From: Lachnospiraceae bacterium
GTDB taxonomy: Bacteria; Bacillota; Clostridia; Lachnospirales; Lachnospiraceae
DNA: 49,081 nucleotides
Direction: 5' to 3'
Assembly (NCBI GenBank): GCA_900752065.1
Contig: CAADTT010000108.1
Coordinates: 1 to 49,081 of the forward strand
Shown: positions 39,582-47,569 of the stretch, piece after piece
Layout: every line of letters begins with the position of its first letter
Numbering within the stretch: position 1 is the first letter of the stretch
Notes under the pieces: generated by a model
Told to the model about the DNA's origin: nothing
The model's input: only the letters and a program-made list of their open reading frames with translations
Databases searched by the model: none
Position numbers and translations under genes: made by a program

Positions 39582-40505
39582 TTAACGTGGATCTTCCGTT
39601 TTCCGCTCTGCCATAATAGAGATTGCCCTCATATGGTTTTTCACCATTACCTCCCTGTGCTCCCCGCCAAATTCCCCGTCCAGAGTCCACGGGATCTTTT
39701 CTGCCGATTCAAAATAGATGCTGTCTGATTTCCTGGAGTAGATCAGCTTATTATCCATCTCCTGACGCAGAATCGCCGTCAATATCTCCTGCAGCTCCAT
39801 AGGATTTTTCGGCATACGGATCAGCGTCACTTCAAAAACGCCATCATCCAGAAGCACATTCTTTCCCGTAATATTCTTAAATCCTCCCACAGACTGGGAA
39901 TTTGTCACCATCCCATAGATAAAATCGTCCTCAATCAATTCTTCCGCAGTCCGTATTTTCATATGATAGGATTTCAGATTCAGCAGCCTCTTGGCTCCCT
40001 CCAGGACATAAGCGAGATGCCCCAGGACGTTCTTTACCTCCTGCTTTGTCTGATAAGACACATCCGTAAATGCCCCGAAAGCAGCAATATAGACAAAATA
40101 ATTCTCATTAAATTCTCCGATGTCACAGGCAAAGGGCTGTCTTTTTGTAATACATCTGGCTGCCTCCATCATGTTTTTAGGAAGCCCCAGACTCCCCGCA
40201 AAATCATTCGTGCTCCCTGCCGGAATATACCCCACCGGACGGCGCTTTTCCTCCGGAATCTCCATCATTCCCGTAATTACCTCATCCAGCGTTCCATCTC
40301 CGCCGCTGCACACGATCATATCGTATTTCACCGCCTGTTTATAAGCAACGATACAGGCATCCATCTTTTCCTGTGTAATATGGACTGTCACCTTCATATT
40401 ATTTTTTATAAAGATATCAATAATGTCCAACAGATTACTTCTGATCAGACCTTTTCCCGATTTCGGGTTTACGATAAATAAAATCTTCTCCTGTTTCCTC
40501 CCCAT
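39582..40505 (-). CDS. Diacylglycerol kinase family lipid kinase
   Basis: This 307-residue protein is of the DgkB/YegS family. The N-terminal catalytic domain has FIVNPKSGKG (about residues 9-18), CSGGDGTLDEV (about 63-73) and IPAGSTNDFAGSLGLP. The C-terminal beta-rich domain contains VGGFKNITGKNVLLDDGVFEV and TLDGEFGGEH. It probably phosphorylates diacylglycerol or a related lipid at the inner membrane face, recycling it into phospholipid synthesis. GGAGG lies 9 bases before the ATG at 40505; the longer frame to 40604 would run through a hairpin. It stands alone, with no clear terminator before mglB. Confidence 0.9.
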   Translation of the reverse strand: MGRKQEKILFIVNPKSGKGLIRSNLLDIIDIFIKNNMKVTVHITQEKMDACIVAYKQAVKYDMIVCSGGDGTLDEVITGMMEIPEEKRRPVGYIPAGSTNDFAGSLGLPKNMMEAARCITKRQPFACDIGEFNENYFVYIAAFGAFTDVSYQTKQEVKNVLGHLAYVLEGAKRLLNLKSYHMKIRTAEELIEDDFIYGMVTNSQSVGGFKNITGKNVLLDDGVFEVTLIRMPKNPMELQEILTAILRQEMDNKLIYSRKSDSIYFESAEKIPWTLDGEFGGEHREVMVKNHMRAISIMAERKTEDPR

Positions 40506-40521
40506 GCCGCACGACCTCCAG

Positions 40522-40555
40522 TCAAAATTTCCGCAGCCATGATACATGACTGCGG
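40522..40555 (-). terminator. Hairpin between the AGCS symporter and lipid kinase genes
   Basis: CCGCAG pairs with CTGCGG, with inner CATG/CATG pairing. AAATTTTG follows on the minus strand. It is a moderate terminator candidate directly before the lipid kinase Shine-Dalgarno. Confidence 0.5.
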
Positions 40556-40676
40556 ATAATATAAATATTCTACTACCAGTGCTCTCTGCTGACAATAGAA
40601 ACACTTATTAAATTTTTATGAAAGTCTGAAGAATGCTGCAGTTCAGTCAGAAGCCGGACTGTAACGGAAGCACTCC

Positions 40677-42158
40677 TTATGAGTGAGATGCCAGAGATTT
40701 TTCCTGCTCTGCCTGGATATCCTCATAGGCAGACAGCATGGGCTTCACTTTCTTTCCCCGGAAGGTCCGGTCTATATAGTTCTTCGTAATCGCCGCCACC
40801 GTGCCGGAGAGCGCCAGCACACCGATCAGGTTCGGAAGCGCCATCAGTCCATTCAGTGTGTCTGCGATATCCCATGCCAGATTCTGGCCCATCACTGCGC
40901 CTCCGAAGGTAGCCACGGTAAAGACGATCTTGTACACCGTCGTAGCCTTCAGCCCCAGCAGATATTCACACGCTTTGCTTCCATAATGGCTCCATCCCAG
41001 AACCGTGGAGAACGCAAAGAGCAGAATTGCCACAGCAATAAACATCTCGCCCGCTTTTCCAAACATGGCGCCAAACGCGGCAGACGCCAGATTATTCGAC
41101 TCTACTCCGGACACAAGCTGTCCCGTAGTCAGGTCAATATCCCCAGATGCCAGGATGGAAACCGCCGTCAGTGTGCAAACCACGATCGTATCTGCAAATA
41201 CCTCAAAGATTCCCCACATTCCCTGCTGTACCGGCTCTTCTACGTTAGAATTCGAGTGAACCATAACGGAAGATCCAAGACCTGCTTCGTTGGAAAATAC
41301 GCCTCGCTTCATACCCAGTACCACCGCCTGCTTGATACCAAAGCCCACAATACCGCCGCCTACCGCTTTCATGCCGAATGCGCCTTTAAAGATAGATGCG
41401 AAGATGGCTGGCACTGTCGTGATATGCGTCGCCAGAATTACAATGGAGCCCACAATATAAAGTACAACCATAAACGGAACGATCTTCTCCGTAACGGCCG
41501 CAATACGTTTCAATCCTCCCAGTACTACGACGCCCACAGCCGCCATGATGATAATGCCTGTCACCCACTCCGGCATGCCAAAAGCGGATTTCATATTGCT
41601 GGAAATAGAATTTACCTGCGTCATGTTTCCGATACCGAAGGATGCCAGGAAACAGAAAATGGAAAACAGCCCTGCCAGGAAGGTTCCGATCCCTTTACAG
41701 TTCTTCTTTGCTCCAAGCCCGTACCGAAGATAATACATAGCCCCTCCGGACCACTCACCGGCTGCGTTTTTCTTTCGGTAGAAAATACCCAGCACATTTT
41801 CCGAATAGTTCGTCATCATCCCAAAGAAGGAAATGAGCCACATCCAGAACACAGCCCCCGGGCCACCGGACGCGATCGCTCCCGCCACACCTACGATATT
41901 TCCAGTTCCTACTGTCGCCGCCAGTGCTGTACACAGGGACTGAAACTGGGAAATGGATTTATCCTTTGTATGGGCAGTCACCTCTTTGCTCTTAAAGATG
42001 CTTCCGATCGTTTTCTTCATCCAGTGTCCGAAATGAGATAACTGGAACACGCCTGTCCGCGCTGTCATCAATACGCCCACAAACCCCATCAGCACCAGCA
42101 TCGGCGGACCCCACACCCAGCCATTGATCAAACCGTTGATTTTTGCAATCAATTCCAT
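40677..42158 (-). CDS. Sodium:alanine symporter family (AGCS) transporter
   Basis: This 493-residue membrane protein has about 10-11 membrane segments. AGCS marks are GTGNIVGVAGAIASGGPGAVFWMW (about residues 90-115), YSENVLGIFYR, GGAMYYLRYGLG, and the EAGLGSSVMVHSNSN plus PVQQGMWGIFEVFADTIVVC stretch (about 300-340). It imports alanine, glycine or a related amino acid with sodium. The start at 42158 is preceded by AGGAAAG and gives the usual N-terminus (a short helix, then GPPMLVLMGFVGVLM). It is monocistronic, divergent from the SDR gene. Confidence 0.94.
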   Translation of the reverse strand: MELIAKINGLINGWVWGPPMLVLMGFVGVLMTARTGVFQLSHFGHWMKKTIGSIFKSKEVTAHTKDKSISQFQSLCTALAATVGTGNIVGVAGAIASGGPGAVFWMWLISFFGMMTNYSENVLGIFYRKKNAAGEWSGGAMYYLRYGLGAKKNCKGIGTFLAGLFSIFCFLASFGIGNMTQVNSISSNMKSAFGMPEWVTGIIIMAAVGVVVLGGLKRIAAVTEKIVPFMVVLYIVGSIVILATHITTVPAIFASIFKGAFGMKAVGGGIVGFGIKQAVVLGMKRGVFSNEAGLGSSVMVHSNSNVEEPVQQGMWGIFEVFADTIVVCTLTAVSILASGDIDLTTGQLVSGVESNNLASAAFGAMFGKAGEMFIAVAILLFAFSTVLGWSHYGSKACEYLLGLKATTVYKIVFTVATFGGAVMGQNLAWDIADTLNGLMALPNLIGVLALSGTVAAITKNYIDRTFRGKKVKPMLSAYEDIQAEQEKSLASHS

Positions 42159-42317
42159 AATTCTCTTTCCTTTCTCTTTTGTTTTTTTAACATCATTTCT
42201 TTTCCCTGATAGGAAAAAGGCACTGACAGGACACAAAAATCCCCCTGTCAAGCACCTTTGCTCACTTTCCTAATATATCTTAACTTTTTCTGAATGTCAA
42301 TCACATTCTTCCCGGAC

Positions 42318-42346
42318 TTTACTGTTTTTACATATCCTGCTATACT
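42318..42346 (+). promoter_or_regulatory. Promoter of the SDR gene
   Basis: TTTACT (42318-42323), 17 bases, TATACT (42341-42346), 37 bases before the ATG. Confidence 0.55.
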
Positions 42347-42382
42347 GAAAGATAAAGAAAAATGGTAAAGGAGCCTGAGATT

Positions 42383-43117
42383 ATGAGTTTTAAAACAGCA
42401 CTGGTAACCGGAGCTTCCCGGGGGATCGGACGTTCCATCGCATTGACCCTGGCTGCAAACGGTTATCATCTGATGATTACCTGCCATAAAAACACCGATA
42501 TGCTGGAGGACGTAAAACACTATATCGAATCCCATTTCCCCGTAACCTGCATCACCTTTACGGGGGATGTGGGAGACTATCCGACTGTTTTGGAAATGTA
42601 TGATGTTTTCACAAAACATTTTCCCTCCCTGGACGTTCTGGTCAATAACGCCGGAATTTCCCAGATTGGTCTTCTCACAGATCTCTCACCGGAAGAGTGG
42701 GACCGGATCATACAGACAAACCTCTCCTCCGTTTTCTACACCTGCCGTTACGGGATCCCCCTCATGCTGCGGCGAAAAAACGGAAAAATCGTGAACATCT
42801 CCTCTGTGTGGGGCGTGACCGGCGCTTCCTGCGAAACTGCTTATTCTGCGGCAAAGGGCGGCGTCAACGCACTCACAAGAGCTTTGGCTAAAGAACTCGC
42901 TCCCAGTAATATCCAGGTCAATGCCATCGCCTGCGGAGCCATTGACACCGAGATGAACAGCTTTCTGGATGAAGAAGAGCTGGAGTCGCTGCTGCTTGAT
43001 ATTCCCGCCGGACGCATGGGCCGTCCTGATGAAGTCGCCAGTCTGGTACTCGACCTCTGTACGGAAAACGATTACCTGACAGGTCAGGTCATTCAGCTTG
43101 ACGGCGGCTGGATTTAG
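42383..43117 (+). CDS. Short-chain dehydrogenase/reductase (FabG-like)
   Basis: This 244-residue Rossmann-fold oxidoreductase has TGASRGIGRS (about residues 9-18, cofactor loop), LVNNAGIS (about 89-96), the catalytic Ser in NISSVWG and the Tyr/Lys in AYSAAKGG (about 150-157). LDGGW is at the C-terminus. It resembles 3-oxoacyl-ACP reductases and YmfI-type enzymes, but it is outside a fatty-acid cluster, so its substrate is open. NADPH use is likely from the Arg in TGASRG, as in FabG. AAAGGAG lies 9 bases before the ATG at 42383. It is a single gene ending at a repeat-type terminator. Confidence 0.92.
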   Translation: MSFKTALVTGASRGIGRSIALTLAANGYHLMITCHKNTDMLEDVKHYIESHFPVTCITFTGDVGDYPTVLEMYDVFTKHFPSLDVLVNNAGISQIGLLTDLSPEEWDRIIQTNLSSVFYTCRYGIPLMLRRKNGKIVNISSVWGVTGASCETAYSAAKGGVNALTRALAKELAPSNIQVNAIACGAIDTEMNSFLDEEELESLLLDIPAGRMGRPDEVASLVLDLCTENDYLTGQVIQLDGGWI

Positions 43118-43123
43118 ATATTA

Positions 43124-43155
43124 CTCAAAATAATCCGCTGAATCATTTTTTCATA
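43124..43155. repeat. AATAATCC bidirectional terminator repeat, copy 2
   Basis: AATAATCC-GCT-GAATCATT (43129-43147) followed by T-runs; it is near-identical to 38023-38055. Here it starts 6 bp after the SDR stop and would act as its terminator. Confidence 0.75.
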
Positions 43156-43162
43156 TCTCCGG

Positions 43163-43209
43163 CATGCAAAGAACCTGCCACTGGCAGCTTCTTATGCATA
43201 CTAAGGCAT
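43163..43209. repeat. CTGCCASTGGCAG repeat, copy 3
   Basis: ATGCAAAGAACCTGCC, ACT, GGCAGCTTCTTATGCAT, then ACTAAGGCAT. It shares the core and the ATACTAAGGCAT tail with copy 1 and the arms with copy 2. Confidence 0.75.
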
Positions 43210-43210
43210 A

Positions 43211-43246
43211 AAAAAGAACTGCTGCATTTTTGCAACAGTTCTTTTT
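43211..43246. terminator. Bidirectional terminator between the SDR gene and the sugar permease operon
   Basis: AAAAAGAACTG-C-TGCA pairs with TGCA-A-CAGTTCTTTTT around TTTT, leaving T-runs on both strands. It ends the ABC operon 23 bp after the stop at 43270. Confidence 0.85.
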
Positions 43247-43269
43247 ACTTCCATATGTCTGAAAGAGCA

Positions 43270-44199
43270 TCAGCCCTTTACTGCTCCCATCGTGATACCC
43301 TGTGTAAAGTATTTCTGGAAAGCGATGAATATTACAATAATCGGAATAGCAGCCAGCGTAGCACCCGCCATGATCAGACCAAAGTCTGTAGAGTTCTCCG
43401 CCTGCAGCTTTGCGATACCCAAAGATATCGTCAGCTTGCTCGTGCTGCTCAGCATGATCAACTGCATGAAATAGTCATTCCAGCTATTGATAAAAGTAAA
43501 GATCGCCAGAGCGCCGATACCCGGCTTAATCATGGGAATTACAATGTTGGTAAAAGTCTTGATCTCGCTTGCGCCGTCGATCCTGGCTGATTCCATCAGT
43601 TCTCCCGGAATACCCTCCGAGAACTGCTTCATCAGGAATACGCCAAAGGGCCAGCCTACCGTCGGCACGATTACCGCCCATAAAGTATTATACAAAGACA
43701 AAGTGGACATTTCCCTCAGCAACGGGATCAAAATTACCTGTTTCGGCAGTGCCATAGCACAGACGATCAGAGAGAATAACAGGGCGCGTCCATTGAAGCG
43801 CTTTTTCGCCAGAGCGTAACCTGCCATTGACGCTGTGATGCAGGTAAGAACCATAGCTGCTACCGCCATGAACACCGTATTTACCAGCCAGCGGATTGCT
43901 GCCGGCACCATCGGCCCTGCCGAGAAAATGATATCTTCACCGGTTGATGAAAAATGACTGCTGAAGGGAACCGCAAACTCCCACAGCGGAGCCATCTGAC
44001 GGCTGAACAGTTTCTTAAAGTTATCCAGTACCCATACCGACGGGAACCATTCTGGTGTGGTCGCATTAATAGATGCCTGTGTCTTAAAAGCACCTGTAAC
44101 AATCCAATAAAGCGGAAAAGCAAACAGGATTGCGAGAATGACCAGTATAACCAGAGCAATAATTTTGTATGCACTCATACGTTTTACACCTGACTCCAT
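43270..44199 (-). CDS. Carbohydrate ABC transporter permease (MalG type)
   Basis: This 309-residue inner membrane subunit has about six membrane segments. The EAA loop ESARIDGASEIKTFTNIVIPMIKPG (about residues 210-235) contacts the ATPase. The N-terminus (LFAFPLYWIVTGAFKT) and C-terminus (QKYFTQGITMGAVKG) are those of CUT1-family MalG/AraQ-like permeases. GGAGG lies 7 bases before the ATG at 44199. It follows its partner permease by 11 bp. No ATPase gene is nearby, so it probably uses a shared MsmK-type ATPase; this is an inference. Confidence 0.94.
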   Translation of the reverse strand: MESGVKRMSAYKIIALVILVILAILFAFPLYWIVTGAFKTQASINATTPEWFPSVWVLDNFKKLFSRQMAPLWEFAVPFSSHFSSTGEDIIFSAGPMVPAAIRWLVNTVFMAVAAMVLTCITASMAGYALAKKRFNGRALLFSLIVCAMALPKQVILIPLLREMSTLSLYNTLWAVIVPTVGWPFGVFLMKQFSEGIPGELMESARIDGASEIKTFTNIVIPMIKPGIGALAIFTFINSWNDYFMQLIMLSSTSKLTISLGIAKLQAENSTDFGLIMAGATLAAIPIIVIFIAFQKYFTQGITMGAVKG

Positions 44200-44210
44200 A
44201 CGTCCACCTC

Positions 44211-45119
44211 CTACTTTTCCTTTGCCAGTTTAAACTGCACCGCGGAAAGAATTGCAATAAAGATTGCAAGAACAACACCCATAGCGTTTGCATAGCCATA
44301 ACGGTACATTTTAAAGGCAGTGTAATAAATATAATACATGACTGTGTCTGTGCTGTGATTCGGTCCGCCGGATGTCAGCAACTGAATCAGAGCGAAACAC
44401 TGGAAACTATTAATGGTCGTGATGACCAGAATATACAAAGTTGTCGGCATGATCGACGGCCATTTGATCTTCCAGAAAGCCTGGAAGCTGTTTGCACCGT
44501 CCACTTCGGCAGCCTCTACCAGCGACGGGTCAACATTGCCCAGCGCTGAAACGTAAAGTACGATCGGCTGTCCTACCGATGTTGTCAGAAGGATCAGGAT
44601 AATACACCAGAGTGCAAATCTTTCGTCACCCAGCCAGTTAATATTGCTGTCAAGAAGTCCCAGTTCTTTTCCCACATAATTAAAAATACCATAATAGTTA
44701 TTGAACATCCATTTCCATACTACGGTAACAGCTACAGAACCAGTAACAACCGGCAGATAAAAAATACAACGGAACGTTGACAGGACAGGTCCCTTTAAAT
44801 TATAGATGACAGAAGCCACCCAAAGGGAGAAAATACAAGTTACCGGAACGGAAACTACTACGATAATAAATGTATTCTTTAATGAACGTAAGAATATCGA
44901 ATCCTGCCAAAGCTCTACATAATTCTGAAAACCAATAAATACATCTACAGTATCTTTTCCCATGGTAGAATCAAAGAAACTTGTGATTACACACATTACC
45001 ATAGGGACAATGACAAAGCCTACAAAGAAAAACAGGCTCGGTAGAAGGAAGAGGTATGCCGAACGCGTCTCTCTACGCGCCAACACCCGGCTTCTTGCTG
45101 TTCCAGCAGATGCTTTCAT
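44211..45119 (-). CDS. Carbohydrate ABC transporter permease (MalF type)
   Basis: This 302-residue CUT1-family permease has six predicted membrane segments and the EAA loop EAAEVDGANSFQAFWKIKWPSIMPT (about residues 200-225). The N-terminus AYLFLLPSLFFFVGFVIVPM is typical. I prefer the ATG at 45119 because AAGGGG ends 10 bases upstream. A GTG at 45128, three codons earlier, lies too close to it. A long inverted repeat and another hairpin separate it from the binding protein gene, pointing to lower expression of the permeases. Confidence 0.93.
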   Translation of the reverse strand: MKASAGTARSRVLARRETRSAYLFLLPSLFFFVGFVIVPMVMCVITSFFDSTMGKDTVDVFIGFQNYVELWQDSIFLRSLKNTFIIVVVSVPVTCIFSLWVASVIYNLKGPVLSTFRCIFYLPVVTGSVAVTVVWKWMFNNYYGIFNYVGKELGLLDSNINWLGDERFALWCIILILLTTSVGQPIVLYVSALGNVDPSLVEAAEVDGANSFQAFWKIKWPSIMPTTLYILVITTINSFQCFALIQLLTSGGPNHSTDTVMYYIYYTAFKMYRYGYANAMGVVLAIFIAILSAVQFKLAKEK

Positions 45120-45213
45120 CTTGAACACGCCCCTTTCACTTTTTTTGCATCCGTTCCGTCCCCCGAACTATAGCCCGGCATTGCACGGAACAGATACTGT
45201 TTTTCTATACAGT

Positions 45214-45279
45214 CGGGGACATGAATGACTCCTTCACCCGGTCATAACTGCCGCATTGAATCTATCATTCATGTCCCCG
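45214..45279. promoter_or_regulatory. Long inverted repeat between the binding protein and permease genes
   Basis: A perfect 15-bp inverted repeat, CGGGGACATGAATGA / TCATTCATGTCCCCG, with a 36-base loop. There is no U-tract, so an RNA-stability or processing element, or an operator, is more likely than a terminator. Confidence 0.55.
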
Positions 45280-45310
45280 GCTTTCACATAACATACACTT
45301 CTTGCTAAAT

Positions 45311-45338
45311 CCTCTCTCCTGCTTCCGCAGGAGAGAGG
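45311..45338 (-). terminator. Hairpin after the binding protein gene
   Basis: CCTCTCTCCTGC pairs perfectly with GCAGGAGAGAGG around TTCC, 34 bp beyond the stop at 45373. The U-tract is weak (ATTTAG), so it may be a partial terminator. Confidence 0.55.
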
Positions 45339-45372
45339 AGCTTTCCCATATTACATGCAGAAAAGATAATTC

Positions 45373-46776
45373 TTACTGCTCTGCTGCTACTGCTGCATTT
45401 GCATTTGTAACGAATGTCTCAACCTCTGTTGCAACATCTCCGCCTGTACCGATACGCTGCAGCATGTTCCACCACTCTGTACGAGCTGTTGCCCAGCCCG
45501 GAACTACCTGGTAGTAGTCACCCATAGACGGCATGAAGTCTTCTGAGAATGTTGTCATTACATCAGCGATTTCTGTTCCATCATAGATACCTGTCAGGTT
45601 CTGATGTGCCGGGAAGTATGTGGAAGCTTTTACGCTTTCTAAAGCCTGAGTCTCATCGTTGCACATGAAGTCGATGAATGTCTTAGCTGCTGCGATCTTT
45701 GCATCGTCGCCGTTGTTGAAGATACCGAAGCCCCAGATACCGCCGCAAAGCTCTGTCTTTCCATCATCAGACGGGAACAGCATCGGAATGATGTTATCGC
45801 CGTTGATTGTCTTTCCAGCTTCTGCTGTATCTGCGTTGGTCTGCTGAGCAGCGTTCCAGCAGAAGGACATTGCCAGAGTTCCGTTACGGAACAGAGTGAT
45901 CTCATCGCCGCCTGCTACAGATGCGTCAAAGTTGATACCATCCTGAGCTGCCAGCTCTGTCAGAGCCTTGATATTCTCTTCGGTGTTCACAGTGTACTCT
46001 GTATGCTCTGCATTTGTAAATGTACCGCTGTACAGGTTGTTGATCAGTGCTCTTGTTCCCTGGTCTCCGCCCTGACCGCTGCAGTAAACTGCTGCTACAT
46101 CCTGATGACCGGAATCATAAATTGCCTGAACTGCCTTGAAGAAGTTCTCTGTTGTCCATGTATGTGTCTCAGTATCTACATACTGCATTGCGTCAGCAGC
46201 TTCGAAGATGCTCTCGTTAATTGCCATGCAGTGAGCTACCATACAAAGCGGGTACTCATAGTAAGCACCATCTGCGCCCTGGCATGCTTTCTTTGCGCTC
46301 TCATGAATATCGCTGGCTGAATCTGCCTCGAAGAAATCGGTGAGGTCAACCATGTATCCCTTAGCACCCCAGTTTGCTACCAGACGCTCCGGTCCTTCCA
46401 TTATGATGTCCGGTGCCTGTCCGCCCTCGATAGCTGTGTTTACCTGGTCGTCGCCGTTGGTGTAGTCCAGATACTCAACCGTTACACCGATTTCCGGATA
46501 CTTCTCATTGAAGCTTGCGATCAGGCTGTCAACAGTTGCAGAATCACCCCACTTACCAATCGGGTATGTCCAAAGTGTGATGTCTGCAGCTTCTCCGGAA
46601 GCCTCTGCTCCCTCTGTTTCTGCTGCTTCTGTTTCCGCTGCCTCTGTCTCAGCCGCTTCTGTCTCTGCTGCATCTGTCTCAGGTGCCTTTGTTTCCTCGG
46701 TCTTGTTTCCGCATGCCGCCAGTGACATTACCATCGTTGCCGCAAGACCAAGTGCGAGAATTTTTTTCCCTTTCAT
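45373..46776 (-). CDS. Family 1 extracellular sugar-binding lipoprotein
   Basis: This 467-residue lipoprotein has a lipobox SLAAC (Cys at about 22), then a Glu/Thr/Ala linker, then a MalE/UgpB-like family 1 solute-binding fold. Marks are ITLWTYPIGKWGDSATVDSLIASF, EGGQAPDIIMEGPERL, ALINNLYSG and FRNGTLAMSFCWNAA, with Trp/Tyr-rich stretches toward the C-terminus. It binds a carbohydrate outside the cell for the two permeases downstream. The sugar is not identifiable. GGAGG precedes the ATG. A small GC-rich hairpin (46818-46839) lies between it and the YesL-like gene upstream. Confidence 0.93.
   Translation of the reverse strand: MKGKKILALGLAATMVMSLAACGNKTEETKAPETDAAETEAAETEAAETEAAETEGAEASGEAADITLWTYPIGKWGDSATVDSLIASFNEKYPEIGVTVEYLDYTNGDDQVNTAIEGGQAPDIIMEGPERLVANWGAKGYMVDLTDFFEADSASDIHESAKKACQGADGAYYEYPLCMVAHCMAINESIFEAADAMQYVDTETHTWTTENFFKAVQAIYDSGHQDVAAVYCSGQGGDQGTRALINNLYSGTFTNAEHTEYTVNTEENIKALTELAAQDGINFDASVAGGDEITLFRNGTLAMSFCWNAAQQTNADTAEAGKTINGDNIIPMLFPSDDGKTELCGGIWGFGIFNNGDDAKIAAAKTFIDFMCNDETQALESVKASTYFPAHQNLTGIYDGTEIADVMTTFSEDFMPSMGDYYQVVPGWATARTEWWNMLQRIGTGGDVATEVETFVTNANAAVAAEQ
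46606..46685. repeat. Coding repeats in the binding-protein linker
   Basis: About five 15-base units (plus-strand theme GCTTCTGTTTCCGCT) encode Ala-Glu-Thr-Glu-Ala. Confidence 0.7.
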
Positions 46777-46860
46777 AAGATAGTTCCTCCTTTAAATTAA
46801 TTTGTTTTATTTAATTTTCAGGCTGGCTGTGCCGCCTGACAAATTACATAGATAAAAAAC

Positions 46861-47523
46861 TCATTCATTCTCTTCCTTATATTCCTCTTCACTCTCCGCC
46901 AGCAGCAGAGCTTCTTCCTCCCCCACATATTTAGGGAAAATACGTTCCAGAAAGAGTGAACTTAAAAGAATAGTTAAGACCGGTGTAAAGAATACCGGCC
47001 ACCAGTTTTCAATCGTAAAAACTGCCATCTCCACCGTAAGCATAACAACAATCACCGTAGAAGGCAGATGGCGCAGCTCCATAAAAAATGCGGCTCCAAA
47101 AAGATCCTTTATCTTAAATTCAAAGCGCCCCATCAGGGGAAACATATAGCAGATCAGCCCTGCCGGAACTACAAGCGCCACATAGTACGCCATATACATG
47201 ATCACCCCAGCAGAAGTGCTGATATGGTTTGACATCACATCGTAGCCCCACGCCAGAAACAATACGGCTGGAATGCAGATGAGGGTAACCGGAATCCCCT
47301 TTTTCAGATTCCTCCAAAACTGCTTTACATATATACCAAAAGCCCCGTCATACTTATGCCGGAAGGTCTTGACCACCGTATAATACAATGCTGCTGTCGC
47401 TGGACCGATTGTTACAATCGGCATGCAGCACAGTACCCACAACAGTGAAAGTCCTACGAAATCTACTCCCTTTGCCAGTATCCGGAAAAAAAGATTATCC
47501 GGATTGAAAACTGATTCCCACAT
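46861..47523 (-). CDS. YesL-like (DUF624) membrane protein
   Basis: This 220-residue protein has about five or six membrane segments. The DUF624 N-terminal signature is clear: NLFFRILAKGVDFVGLSLLWVLCCMPIVTIGPATAALYYTV. The C-terminus is acidic. DUF624/YesL proteins accompany CUT1 sugar transporters and YesM/N or other regulators; their biochemical function is unknown. AGGAGG precedes the ATG. It sits between the RpiR regulator and the binding protein gene, all on one strand and closely spaced. Confidence 0.9.
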   Translation of the reverse strand: MWESVFNPDNLFFRILAKGVDFVGLSLLWVLCCMPIVTIGPATAALYYTVVKTFRHKYDGAFGIYVKQFWRNLKKGIPVTLICIPAVLFLAWGYDVMSNHISTSAGVIMYMAYYVALVVPAGLICYMFPLMGRFEFKIKDLFGAAFFMELRHLPSTVIVVMLTVEMAVFTIENWWPVFFTPVLTILLSSLFLERIFPKYVGEEEALLLAESEEEYKEENE

Positions 47524-47569
47524 ATGTATGTCCTCCTGCTGTCAGCCATTCATCCCGCAGAGCATTTCT

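Noticed and set aside
40639..40665. Possible fifth member of the GTAACAGTTCAG palindrome family
   Set aside because: CAGTTCAG and GGACTGTAAC are suggestive and well placed after a stop codon, but the two halves do not form the family's terminal repeat; it is too degenerate to call.
40683..42041. 452-codon plus-strand frame opposite the AGCS symporter gene
   Set aside because: It is antisense to a well-supported transporter, the composition is unlike a real protein, and I saw no Shine-Dalgarno support.
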